A stretch of 64,000 nucleotides of DNA from positions 186,001 to 250,000 of the forward strand of contig CALSFV010000347.1 of NCBI GenBank assembly GCA_943737045.1, written 5' to 3'. Source of the stretch: Parapristionchus giblindavisi. Its lineage: Eukaryota; Nematoda; Chromadorea; Rhabditida; Diplogasteridae. The notes under the pieces were generated by a model. The model saw only the letters and a program-made list of their open reading frames with translations, searched no databases and was not told where the DNA came from. Position 1 is the stretch's first letter; each line of letters opens with the position of its first letter. Below are positions 22,607-35,000 of this stretch, in pieces. The position numbers and the translations under genes are program-made.

Positions 22607-23694
22607 ATCGAGACAAGAGACAAGACACAGAGGTTTGAAAAGGCATCGTTGATATACAAGCTGCTATATTCTTCTACTAAATGTTCTCACCATCATCGTA
22701 TTTAGGTTCATTAATGAATCTTCTCAATGGAGTCAATGTAGTTCCTAAATTTGGCTGATCAACGTTCTTGCACCATCCAGATATTGGACGGAACGGAGAA
22801 CTGAAAATATAGCGAATATAAAATTACTCATTGTTAGATCACTTATGTTTGGTACATTCAGAATTATGGAGATTGCAAAGAATGATTAATTTATAAATTG
22901 TACAAAATAAACTAACGTAAGATCGCAGAATTCAGGTTTTTCGATGCAGTCGTTGTCAACCTCGAGAGGGAACTGAAATATCATTTTAATAAAATCTTAA
23001 TTTGTCTTCTAATTGTCATGCTCATATGTTGATATTATTTTGAATATTGACAAAAATTGAAAATTCAAAAAAAAAACAAAGCATACATCATCGGATTGTC
23101 GTTTCTTTCTCAAAGTCTTCGTGGGAGAAATCTCTCTGAGAATAGCTTGAGCGTCAACCTAAAAAATATACTAATCAATCTTAATAACTAGTCGAAGTTA
23201 TCACAAATAACCATTTAAATATGGATGCTCGCAACTTTTAACTTTTACGATCTTACTGGCTTCACACTTTTTTGTTGAAAATATTCGCTGGACTCCACTT
23301 TTAGCGCTACCTAACTCCAAAATGAAAATAAACGAGAGATGCTCCAGTTTTTTGCGCTCAAGCACATACATAAGATAGCAATAAATCTTGTTCTAGATCG
23401 TGTTTTCTCGAAAACGCATAAATATTATTATTATTTTAAATGGACATAGAAGATTTATTATGAGAACATTTACAAAATAACACACATTCTTCAATCCTTT
23501 CAAGATGTCAGCTCCCTGCGTCTTGATCAGAATTTTGGTTGCTTCCTAAAAATATATATCATAATTCTGTTCTGTACGCATTCAAATTTCTGAGACAAGC
23601 AAGAAGTCAGGAGTGGCCCAACATGCACTTCAGAGCCTACACTTGATAAAATTTAAATTGAACTGAACAGAACACATTCAATCATGTACATATG

Positions 23695-24118
23695 ATATAT
23701 TTATACCAAATATACCGGGAATTGACTGGGTCAGTCGAGGGCGATTATACAGTGATGATGCAGCCAATCCCACACATGGCCCGAGACATTCTTATGATCG
23801 TTATCCTGCTGGAAAATGAAAACCCGGTCGATCTTCTTGAGCGCATACGATCTCAAATTCTTTTCCAGGATATCCGCGTACTGGAACTTGCCCATCTCTC
23901 CATGAAATCCAGGATAACGATCGTAAGAATGCCTTGAGCCATGTGAGGGATTTTCTGTGCCATCACCGTATAACCGCCCTCGACTGACCCAGTCAATTCG
24001 CGGACTTGAATATAATCGAGGACATGTGGGAGGTACTGCAGGGAAGCCTGAAAGGCATTAAGGCGAAGAATGCCGCCTATAAGATGGATCAACTGGAAAG
24101 AGCGTGGGCTGCCTCCAG
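23695..24118. mobile_element. Two inverted Tc1/mariner transposase fragments
   Basis: Read on the minus strand, 23880 down to about 23715 encodes a Tc1-like segment with KFQYADILEKNL and FIFQQDNDHKN (the usual QQDNDPKH around the second catalytic Asp), followed by a stop where LDWPSQ is expected. Read on the plus strand, about 23908-24115 encodes DNDRKNALSHV then ADLNIIEDMWEVLQ (third catalytic acidic residue region), also with a stop at the Trp position. The two pieces overlap in content and face each other, so the locus is an inverted pair of dead copies. It lies in the 5' introns of the peroxidase gene. Confidence 0.8.
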
Positions 24119-24576
24119 GTAATCGACAGGACTCAAGTTGATCGACTCCATGGTAAGAATATGTGAGTCAGTTATCAAGTCAAGTCCAAGGGCTCATTCA
24201 CTCGATACTGATATACTCTCCACAATTCCGTACTATTTGGATTTACATCTTTTGTCTGTATTATTTTATTAGATTTATTTTTGACATATCTGAAAATCGC
24301 GAATTTCGCTAAAATACTTTTTTTTATTTTTTGTATATTCGCAATATCGATTTAACATGAGCTATGGTTCGTTAAGAAGGATAATATTGGTTACAAATTC
24401 CAATAGAAAAGAATGCAGGAAGATATCGCATGTGGAACAAAAATTATCATCGAAAAACTTGAATGTGACATCTTTTTGTCCGCTACTGTATGTATATGCC
24501 AGTGTATTTTGATATATTAAAATAACACTTACAAGTAAAGAACGAAGATTGTGGTGAAGATCAATTGAATTCTCAT

Positions 24577-26669
24577 GATTGGGATGATTTCGGATCAAAA
24601 TCGTTACCTTTTATATATTGTACACTGTTTATCCAAAATCAAGTTTACCCACCTGCTGATCTTCATATTTAAACCATGCTTCGGGTAGCACGAAAGGCAG
24701 ATTAGTTGACAAATGATCATCATTTATGATATTGTTTATGCGATTGCTATCTATAATTCATGATTTACGGATCTTATTCATGAAACCAATAGATAGGTTA
24801 TACGAATCAATGGTCCCTCCATATTCTCTCGCAGGCGGAAAACATTTACATGTTAACCAATGATACATGAATGATATAGTTTAAAGAGATAGTGTTGCTC
24901 AATATCCGATCGATTCGAAGATAACAATGATAACACACAACACTGACTGCACTCATTGTGAAAAGGGCACATCATTTGCAAAATTTTAATCACATCTTTG
25001 AGCAACAGAATATTTTTATCTTTAGGAAGACTCTCTCTGTATTCACTGATAATTCTCTATTGTTTATTGATTTATTCTCTGATTACGTAATATAGAATTT
25101 GACATACGAAGTTTGTTTGAAAACTCATTGACAAGTTGGAGTAAAAGAATGCAAACAATTTGAAGAACTGCAGTGTATTATTTACAGCGTAAACAATCGA
25201 CGGGACAGAGGGGACACGCGTCGCAAGTCATTTCTCAGAATACCGTTTGTTTGCATCCGTTATACTCTAAATGAACCTATTATGAATAGAGTATGCAATT
25301 ACGGTAGACTTCTTTCAAATCTTACAAGTACTGAGAAACGAAAAAATTATCGGAAGAATGTAACTGCATAGACTTTCCCCATTTAATCGATTCATATTAT
25401 GGTCATATTTGTACATGTAATACGTCTATGGTTGATGATGATCAACAATGTGATATCATTGAAAAAGGAACTAATTATAGAATAAAAAGTGTCATGAGTC
25501 GTACAGAAATAATTGGAAAAAAAGAAATCAGTGATATGGTATATATAATGCGACGGAAATATTAGGTTGCGCCATAAGTCTTTTTGAATTTGGCAGTACA
25601 ACTTCAAATTGAATTATCTCAGTTTAACGACGACATTGAGGAGGAATTTATTCGCTGTTATGGTCGATGACTCCTTGCTATAATCCAGCCACAACATGGG
25701 CTCACTACTTTTAGAAAGACCTGGGTTATTGTGCATACTGTGAAGCTACCCACTAAGAATTTATAAAAAAAAATATTCAAAATTTGAAAGACTTGCTGCA
25801 TGCACAAAATCTCTAATATAATACAAAAATTCAATATCCGATTTTTATAATTACAACAAAAGTATTTAAGTTACTTGATAAAATATCCATAATAAGCATG
25901 AAATATAACCGTTCTTTAGATTTGTTTGATAGATAGATTTGTTTACACTAAAATATTTCATGATTATTTAAATTAAATATCAAAGATCTGGTTAAAAGTG
26001 TAAACAATCTGGTCAATTCCATATAGAGTACTATTGAACGGTAGATCATAGACGTGGTTCCAATACTCTCTTACATACACACACTCTATGACTTCTCTGA
26101 CCTTGCAACTTGTACTCTCTCATGTCTACCCACTCTATCATCCACACTCTATCACCAATTCTCGTACCTTCAAATGGACATCTTCCTATATTCAAGAGAC
26201 GATACAGAGAGACACAATCCGACCTCCATCGATCTGTGCTATTTCTTTTCTTTTGCTCTTTCTCTCCTGTATTAGATCTAATTAGTTACTTTGTTTAAAT
26301 CCATTCTCTATTTTACTTTTGCGAACGTAATTTTACAAAAATACTATGTGGGCTCGTCTACTGATGAAGCCCAACCCACATGAGGCAGAATCATCGGATA
26401 GTGCTTGTTTTGCTTAGTCTCCTTAACATTTCTTTTATATATTTGTTCACAGTCATGAAACATTTAGTCTTCCTTCTTTCTCATTAATAAAAAAACTTAC
26501 CTGAGTTTATGCCAACTACTGCGTCCCCAAATATCTTTTGTTTTTAATGAAGGTTGTACTTTTAACTGTGAACCTCTTGATTTGAAACGTCGACCAGCGA
26601 CTGTCTTGAATTATTCGTTTGATGATGTTGCACTCATGATCAATCATACAAATTATTTACAGTGTCGTG
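24577..26669. other. Intergenic, AT rich, with a mariner-like end
   Basis: There is no gene I can support between the peroxidase start and the SAP gene. At about 25563, TTAGGTTGCGCCATAAGTC resembles the TIR start of mariner elements (TTAGGTTG...AAGT), but I find no matching opposite end and only about 120 bases look unusual. The rest is AT-rich DNA with short accidental ORFs, including overlapping frames at 26054-26298. Confidence 0.45.
26653..26669 (+). promoter_or_regulatory. Trans-splice-like acceptor before the SAP gene
   Basis: TTATTTACAG lies eight bases upstream of the ATG at 26670, with no upstream coding exon visible. This is the layout of a spliced-leader acceptor. A conventional 5'-UTR intron is the alternative. 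Confidence 0.45.
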
Positions 26670-28505
26670 ATGGAAGAGGAGTTCAGTAAGCTCAAAGTGG
26701 CGGAGCTGAGGGACCGACTTCGTCGTTCCGGTCTCTCTACATTAGGAAAGAAGGACGAACTCGTATCCAGACTCTCTATCGTATCTTTATTTTCGCTAAT
26801 TATTTTAACCATTTATTTCGTCATGCGGCTATTCTTTTCCTAGTATTCGTATGAAACACGGGGAATTAGGGGAATATCTGTGTCGTTAGCGAAACGTTTG
26901 ATATTTAACGAATAATTATATTTACTATTATGAAACAGTCTACCGCGGCCTCAACTCCTCCTGTCGTTCCTCAGGAGACAGAAGAGTTTACTCGCGCAGG
27001 TGAGTTTATTAGCTGATTTATCGAAAATAAATCGATAATTAAGAAATTTATATTGCACTACGAAGAGCCGGCTTTCGTGTGCCAATAGAACTAACTGAAG
27101 ATGAAGAGTTGAATGAAGAAGGAGGAGGAGGAAGTGATGAGGAAATGGATGAGCAGAAGAATGGATTCATGTATGAAATATCGATCTTTTATTGGTTCAA
27201 TGTGGTTATTGATTTACTTAAAAGAACAAAATATTCTTTATTCTACTCCCTTAGGTTTGGCACTCCATCCGTGCCTAAGTCATTCGTCTTTGGATCCGTC
27301 GAAGATATTCGGAAAGTACAGAAGGTACGGTAGCATCCATGGTATATCCATATTATCGATCGATCGGGTTTGGGGAGGGGGCGGGGTCTGACGAGTTCTA
27401 CGATCTCTGATTGCAGGCCCCAACCGTATCCATGTCTGAGCCTTCAACTAGCCGTAGAGTGCTCTCTGCCAAGAAATCGAATACAGATAAGGTTGTTCAT
27501 ATGATCTCTTCATTTATTATTATCGATTTTCAATCAATAATCAAAGTTTATTATACAAATATCAGAAGCTCGACGTCAAGCAGCGCTCTCGCATTACCGA
27601 TTGGTTCAAACGTTCCTCCTCAGCGCCGACTTCATCCAAGAAGGTATCACAGGCTTCTGAACCGTGACGCGTCTGATCTCACGCGTTGCGGTATGGGGTT
27701 ACTGTAGCTGCATTTTCAAATGTTGATTTCTCGATTAAGGCGATAACGATTCCCGCTGATTCGAGCTTTATCGATCGAATGGCTACACCCAAGAGAGGTT
27801 TGCATTATCGATTGATCTTTGTAGTTTGTATACTGTTTTCACTTGAATCGTTGGTTCAGGTCGTACCTCTGGTGGCTATGTTCCCTACAAGGGAAAGGTG
27901 CAGTTCTTGGATACAACAAAGCTATCGGACAGACAATTCCAGGTTAGTATGAAAAGATACCTGTGGCTGGTTTGTGTGTACTCTATTCTTTTCAAAACTG
28001 AACTTTTTTTCTCGTAGTTTTCTTGAAGACTACTTCAAGTTAGTGAAGCATTTCAAGTATCCTTTATGCCTTGTAAACGAAGAGTAATAAAGTGATTGTA
28101 AATGAGTGTTTATGTCATATCAGGACACTGCATTGTATTATATACTTTTCAATTACCATGACCGTTTGTTATTCGCTTCCAGCAATAAACAGACTGCTGT
28201 TAAATCGAAAAATCTTCATTGATTGTTTTTTCTTCAGATTGCCATTGAGGCTGGTCTGATCAAGAATGGACGATCAACGACTGAAAAGGCTTCCAATGCT
28301 CGGTAAGCATATTTTAAAAAAACTATATAGAATATCATTTAAATGCTTTCGGTTAAGTATGATCGAGACAATTGCTGTTCAATTCTGTAAAGAAATCATA
28401 TTTTGTGTTGTTACATATACTGAATGTACAATCTACAGACTCGAGGCTTCTCGTGCAATGAGTCGAGATGCTCTTCTCGCTGTGAAGAGAAAGCTCGAGA
28501 AGTAA
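26670..28505 (+). CDS. SAP-domain protein with PIP-box-like motif
   Basis: Ten exons fit in phase: 26670-26780, 26939-26999, 27068-27170, 27255-27324, 27417-27491, 27566-27643, 27740-27797, 27860-27942, 28238-28302, 28439-28505, giving 256 residues. Residues about 4-37 form a SAP motif (LKVAELRDRLRRSGLSTLGK), a helix-turn-helix DNA-binding module found in chromatin and repair proteins. An acidic stretch follows (ELTEDEELNEE...GGGGSDEEMDE). In the exon at 27566, RSRITDWFKR resembles a PCNA-interacting (PIP) box with the TD pair of PIP degrons, but with Arg instead of the usual Gln. A TPKRGRTSGGYVPYKGK segment and a basic C-terminus (AVKRKLEK) follow. A nuclear DNA-linked role is likely. I do not recognise an ortholog. 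The segment at 28018-28057 looks codable but carries a TGA in phase and is left out. Confidence 0.72.
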
Positions 28506-29477
28506 TTAATATCCATGCATTGTCTCCATTTCACACTGGTCACGACCACACCTTTTCACTAACTCCTATTCTGACCCAACTCTACAGTAATCAGTAACTC
28601 CATGTACCGTAACTACTGTCTTCACTTGATTATTTACTGTTCCAAGGTTAATCGCATATTTTCACTTATTTTTTTTCTATTTTCACTACAAAAATATCAT
28701 ACTAGATCCGCTTAACACATCACTCGTATTATCTTATTTTCATATTCTAATCTCCATATTGTAGACTAATTCGTAGCTTATTGTCGAGAGTTTGCACATC
28801 TGGGCGAAAAAAAAAACAAAAATTTGCGGAAATAAGTACCGTAATCGAATTGTTTTTCGCAATTGATGTGGAGGCTCTGGTCCATTCTTTGCCCCCTTGA
28901 AACATTGTTCTCATCTTCTATTTTGATTATGCTAATCATTGACTATGCTAAACTTTTTTGTTATCATAAGAACAAAGTTTATTCGATCACTGGAACTGAC
29001 ATGGAGAGTTTCTAGTTTGGGGGGATCTTCAGTCTAAACATGCTATATACGCCCAGACAATCAGTGTTAATTATATGAAAGTGAGCAAAGACGTGCAGTT
29101 GTGCAACTTTTTCCTTAATTTACATTGAATATGATCCTAATGAAACCTCGCAAACACGTTTACTCCCATAAGAGGAAACACTAGTATGCCATAACTGACT
29201 CGAATAGTTCTATGTGTTAAATGTGTTCAACGTCATCGTTTGACCTTCCGGAAGAGAGTTTCATCTACGAAAAGTTTAAACAGATATACATACAAGTGTC
29301 ACGTTAACACAAGTACAAAACCTTTTTAGTAAATACTGCATATTCAGCGATTTTGAAATAAATATGAACCTAATAAAAGGTCATATTCTCCCATTATCCA
29401 TTCATTCATTCACTTCCATTTCCTCAATCATTCCTTCCTCGAATTGGTCGCCTTCTCTCTTCGTCTCCGATTCTGTG
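28506..29477. other. Intergenic between SAP gene and membrane gene
   Basis: It holds the SAP gene's 3' untranslated region and AT-rich spacer. Nothing recognisable is seen. The near 1-kb gap argues against an operon with the next gene. Confidence 0.4.
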
Positions 29478-31620
29478 ATGGAACGGAGTAATCGATCCTC
29501 GTCTACCGTATCTATCGCATCCGGTAGATCAACACGCAAGGCCAAATGCAAGCACAGGTATATTGATTGATTTATTATCGTTGTCACGCATATTGAGAGA
29601 CTTGTTTACGTAGTAAGTCATGTTGTGTTTCACTCAATTTTGCCATTAGCAAACAATGTTTGACAAGGTTTCCTACAACCCACTGAGATACACTAGCTAG
29701 ATTACCTCACGAATCTTGTAGAGAACTACATACCACATCGTTGGCCCAATGTTCTTTGTAATAGTAGTGCATTCCAAATCTCCTGATTCTTTTTCTTTAA
29801 TTCTTGTGAAGATCAATAATTTATGTAGATCTCAAAAGAATCCATTCGGAGTTGAATCAACCAATCGAGATGTCAAATGGGACAACGATAGCTTCAGTAT
29901 TGCTGAGGTAAGTATCGATCGACATAAATCAATAATGATTATGATAATAATAAAAACATAATAATAATAATATTATAATAATACATATCAGTAAAATGAA
30001 TAATCAACTTGAGAAATGTTTAATCTATCAAATGGTTCTACTCTGCATTCTCGTTCTTTGCGTATTCATTCACTACGGCAGGATTGTAATCTTTGATACG
30101 GAAGACGATAGAGAGTACGGTACCAATAGATTATCGATTTATTGATCAATCGATATTTATGGTAGCTTCAAATTTAATTTTACGACGGCAGAGCTGCTTG
30201 ATCCACAGACCCCAAACTGTTTCGTAATCGACGAGACCGACAATTGGCTTGTAAGTCGAGATAATCAATAATAAGTACGATGAGAACAGCTCTACTATTG
30301 TTCAATCAAGCCCTACCGTAATTAGTCGAAATAATCGATAATTTACCGTACTCTGTTATACTTCATTACAGATGATAACCTTGTCTAACCTCGTTGGCTA
30401 TAATCACGTAACTCGAATTCTGGTTAGCGTGCTGGCTATCATCGGTACCGTATTCTCACATATATTGATTTTCTGTTGTGTGTCATGTCCGATCTACCGT
30501 AACCTTCCAATATATTTCGCAACCACTGACATACCCTCGATCTACCGTACTTCGGCTTGATCTACCGTAACAATGCTCTCATTAAGGTTTCAACTACTAC
30601 CACACAGAGTTGATCTTCGCCTCATTCCTCTTGGTCCTCGCCGATTTTTTCTTAGCTCTTATAGGATTTTCCATGCGTACCTACCTCACAAACATGAACC
30701 AATTCACTCCCAGTAACACATGCTTTGTGAGCTCAATGTATGTTACCGCGACGCGTGACCGCAACGCTTACAGTATATCTATTGATTACAGTATCCACTT
30801 TGGCATACTCATCGTTCTACTTGTCGATATGATTTGGTTGAATATGTCAGCTGTCTATACGGGCAAGCTCCGCCACTTCCACATTATAGTAATGAAGACG
30901 GATGAAGGAAAGAAGATTAGAGTAGTCAGAGGAACAATTGTAAGCATACTGTATTCTTGGATACTGTAGTCTACGTGGATACGGTCACGTAGAATAAAAA
31001 CCTGTGACATCCTTTTTCATGAATGATAAATTATGATATCTAGGACAAAGATGTGATGAGGTGTACTGTAACTTGCTGTACTCTCTAGATTGTCGAACTG
31101 TATGTCGAAGATGTTTAATATCATTGCAGCCTGAGTTCCACAATATCTGGAGACTTGTAAGTGGAGATGTACTTTCGAGATATGCTACTGATCAAATGTA
31201 CTGTATAAGAGTATTATCGATCGTATTTATCCCTTTAGTCTCTTTTACCGTAATCTATGTTTCTACAGTAACCCTTATCTAACCAACTCTTAATAAACAC
31301 ACAGTACTCGTGTTCTTGGAATATTACCGTAATATTACTATACATGAAACGTTCATCTCCCATACAAGACTAGGATACTGTCACTAATTAGTGTATATTG
31401 ATTGGTTTCACGATCAGCTCGATAAATCGATATATTCATTTATTGATCCACTTATAGGTCTACAAAGTCAATCGATGAAACATCGTTCGAGGATACGGTA
31501 TCGTATTTCAATCCGGAATATTCAATCAATCACTATTCCAGAGGAGCAGCATGGTGTGAATCGATGAACTGTGGTGGATTGAGTAGCGTATCCAGTCTAG
31601 TACGAAAGCAAAATCAATAA
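29478..31620 (+). CDS. Unknown multi-pass membrane protein
   Basis: Likely exons are 29478-29557 (MERSNRSSSTVSIASGRS, basic Ser-rich start), 29829-29907 (ends DNDSFSIAE), one around 29993-30112, then 30166-30250, 30372-30422, one from about 30610 to 30940, 31130-31155 and 31468-31620. Hydrophobic segments are MVLLCILVLCVFIHYG, LIFASFLLVLADFFLALIG and FGILIVLLVDMIWL, so at least three membrane spans. The region between the first and second spans contains TTAELLDPQTPNC and two Cys. The C-terminal tail is polar (SIDETSFEDTVSYFNPEY). The join between the second exon and the third is off by one base in my reading. The protein may instead start at the ATG at 29996, just after TATCAG. I do not recognise the family. 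Confidence 0.5.
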
Positions 31621-32086
31621 TCGTATAAATACTGAAAATTAAGGTTTCTATAAGTGACATATTGTACCATCCCGACTCTCCAATAAATATATAAAGTTTC
31701 CGTTGTTATATCAACACCACAGTTATAAATATCGGGAGAACAAAGAGGAAATACAATATTCGTATCAGTATTGAGTGTTATCCATCAGAAAGCACATACA
31801 CAGATATTTATTCATAGAATTTACAAAGAATTAGCTATATAATAAAGACGAATAATCGGGCATATCGACGAAGTGATTAGAAGATGAACCGTTAGCAATA
31901 ACATACTTCTTACCCGTAAATATATATGAACTACAAGTATAAGAGTGGTAAGTATCCGATATAATGACTATGATTTGGAATGAAGAAGATGAAACCAGTA
32001 GTTATGGAAAGGTTCGAATATAGGGTAAGAAATGTGAATTGAATAGATAACTGATGACGTCATGCGTAATGGTAGATGACGTATTC
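31621..32086. other. Spacer between converging genes
   Basis: It contains the 3' ends of the membrane-protein gene (+) and the RING gene (minus). AATAAA-like words are present. Nothing else is recognisable. Confidence 0.4.
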
Positions 32087-35000
32087 CTAGTAGATGATCG
32101 AACGTGGATGACGACCAGCTGGTGCCTCGGGTCCATCCATCTGTAATACACAAATCAATCAATCAATAAATCATCTACAGTAATCCATACATCCAAAACG
32201 ATAAGCAACAACGACAGTAATCAATTATTCATCTACAGTAAGTGGTCTAAATGACACGATGAACAGTAATCTAACAATTATCTACAATAATCACTTGACA
32301 ATATAATTCAATTACAGTAACCCCTACCGTTTCTCCGTCCCATTCAGATCTGCAATTGGGACATGAAATGGGTACGGTACTTCCATTCTCTTCTCGATCC
32401 TTCTTCTTATGAGACACCCATCCGAGCACACATCTCAAATATCGATCGATAATCAACAGTTTTCAGTCAATATTTCATGGACAACAAGCCGTACTAGAGC
32501 CTATCTATAGCTCTTTTTTAATGTAAAAAGTATGAGGGAGGTGATTAAAAGATGATGTAATCCATCTAAAGTTGGGAACTTACTCTTTGCATCCAACACA
32601 TTTGGTACAGAAGGCACAGCGAACAGTAGTCATCGTTGTATCGACCTCTTCTAGACACAGCTGACACGTCGTCTGTGGATCCGCAGCTGCAAATCAATAC
32701 TCAATAAAGGGTACTGTAGCCGATAAATCGATATTGAACATGAAACCGTAATCAACAATCAAAAGATAGTGAGAACTGCATTCAACTACAGAGGTCGTAT
32801 CCATGGACGTTTAGCGATAAACGTGAGGTAACTAGCATGGGAGGGAATATTTGCAAAAGGCGGAGGCCTACGCTTGTCAGACAAATGGATTTCATTGACC
32901 TATCTAGTTCATGAAATAATCAATATAGAAGAGTACAGTATCTAGTAGTGTGACACACAACTCACCCAGTTGGTATTCAGCAGTCTCAATATCCAAACAC
33001 ATCAAGATTCCTCTACTCATACGTTCCTGTTTCGCTTGGAGAGCACGTCCCGAGGTTCTGCGTCCTGTCACGACTGCACCTCCTTAAATGAAGCATTTAT
33101 TTATTTTATTTTAATGAAACATTTATTTATTTTAATTAATCAAAGTTCTATCAACAAGTTAGTATAACACAAAACTGAAAAAGTGTGATAGAGTGATGTG
33201 GAAGGTTTTTTTTCTATGAGACTCATCATGAGAGATTTCATTTGTGACCTAACAATAAGATCATACTACGATTATCGATTACTTCGTGTGCCTTGATTAA
33301 CGGGATTCACATTTTTACATTTACGATTATCGATCCATACAATACTAAAATCCATCAATAACAAGTGATTTAACATAGTGAAATGTGCCACTGTGATAAA
33401 GAAAATGACGGTGGATCTAGAACAACTAACGATCAAACGCTCCAAATTAATTTTTTTAAAAAACTACATGCGCCCTTATTAACCATAGTCTGCTAATCGA
33501 TAGATCCACAGAAATCTATTAATCGATATCCATCTACCGTAATCTACTAATCGATATCCATCTACCGTAATCTATTAATCGATATCCAACTACCGTAATC
33601 TATTAATCGATATCCATCTACCGTAATCTATTAATCGATATCCAACTACCGTAATCTATTAACCGATATCCATCTACCGTAATCTATTAATCGATATCCA
33701 ACTACCGTAATCTATTAACCGATATCCATCTACCGTAATCTATTAATCGATATCCAACTACCGTAATCTACTTACCACGACGAGGAGTTGATGAGGTTGC
33801 GAGATGACGTTGACGAACACCACCTGTAATCGATCAATCGATATTAATCACTGCTAATAATTTGTTTGATTAGTTACACAGTCATTTCTTCGTATGCAAT
33901 CAATAAATCAATAATGCAATGAGCAACATTTCGTATTCATTCAAAACTTGGATACAAATTTATGTGTTCGCTACATAGGAAACAATCAGTGATTAAAGTG
34001 CGAGAGTGCACAAGAACGCCCATGTATCCACAAATTAATAAGTAAATTAATATAATAATCATACTTCCATTAACCGGTACGATGATATTAGGACGTCGAT
34101 TGGTAGCAGGAGGAGGAGGAGGAGGAGGAGTATCGTCTTCCACCATGACAACCTCATTACCTGTAATCGATATTTCATGTGGTAGATCAAATCAATCAAT
34201 CAATCGACACTATAATCTTTAAATGGACAACAACCGTTGGATCGATCGTCAATCAATTGAAAATTACTAGCTAATCAACAAACACATACCTGGTCTAGGG
34301 CATAGGTCGAAAAGTACGTTACAAACCACCAAGCCTGACCGTATTTGAGCCGAAAATTCCCAAAAAAATCAAAAAAAACATGACCGCATTTTGGGAGGTT
34401 TTTTTGAATACCTGACCGCATTTCAGCCAAAATTCACGAAAAATTTTTAAAAAAACCTGGCCGCATTTTGAAAATGTGTAACCTAACTATTCGACATATG
34501 GTCTAGGTTGTGATCGATGCAGCGTTTGCAGAGCAAATGCGAGTATTTCAGTATAAAATAATCATAAAATAGTAGCGATACCTGCTGGAGGTGCGAGTAT
34601 CCGAGGCGCATGAGTCTCAGCTGCACGGACTGGCGCTGCAGCAGGTCGGACTAATGCTGGAGCTGCACGGGCTGGCCCTAGAGTAGACCGGACTAATGCT
34701 GGAGCTGCAGCAGGCCTGAATACTGCTGGAGCTGCATGAGCAGCTGCTGGAGCAGGTCGGAATACTGCTGGAGCTGCATGAGCAGCTGCTAGAGCAGGTC
34801 GGAATACTGCTGGAGCTGCAGGGGTTTGTGCAGGAGCTGGTCGCACAACTGATGGAGCTGCATGTGCGGCTGCTGGAGCTGGTCGGACAACTGCTGGAGC
34901 TGGGTGGACCGGTGCAGGAGCAGGTGGGACCAAAGCTGGAGCTGTGTGGGCTGGTGCTCGAACAGGGAAGGCAATTGTTGGAAATAGAGAAAGGTCCGCA

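Larger units (their letters stand above)
17661..24576 (-). pseudogene. Animal heme peroxidase, interrupted
   Basis: This is a secreted peroxidase-family gene. Exons in coding order: 24576-24533, one unresolved exon, 23545-23486, 23158-23087, 22972-22917, 22800-22691, 22212-22127, 21980-21887, 21739-21666, 21522-21388, 21147-20502, 20385-20313, 20254-20154, 19982-19859, 19806-19139, 19059-18968, 18818-18656, 18505-18424, 18373-18296, 18246-18141, 17960-17864, 17724-17661. Reading phases agree across all joins after the unresolved exon, giving about 660 codons. Visible features are a signal peptide (MRIQLIFTTIFVLYL), a basic RKKR propeptide site, GGVLPSARVVS, the distal-histidine segment QFGQWIAHD, CFLAGDSRNSLHPG, LHTIYLKQHN, TEYLPKVIG, DLIAVNIQRARE, DIDLFVGVNLE and GDRFFFEN. 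Lesions: hAT MITEs inside exons 21147-20502 and 19806-19139, TAA at 21046-21048, FRFGR where the proximal histidine is normal, Ala for Asp before the distal His, and LKQHN where LREHN is usual. It is likely a recently killed gene or a null allele. Confidence 0.8.

Noticed and set aside
23692..24092. Two 79-81-codon ORFs as genes
   Set aside because: They are antisense readings of the inverted Tc1-like transposase fragments.
25563..25690. Complete mariner element
   Set aside because: Only one TIR-like end is present; no matching opposite end and no transposase were found.
28018..28057. Extra exon of the SAP gene (FLEDYFKLVKHF)
   Set aside because: In the phase set by both neighbouring exons it contains TGA, while the direct join 27942 to 28238 is in phase.
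26670..31620. Operon of the SAP gene and membrane gene
   Set aside because: The intergenic distance is near 1 kb, well beyond the roughly 100-bp spacing typical of nematode operons.
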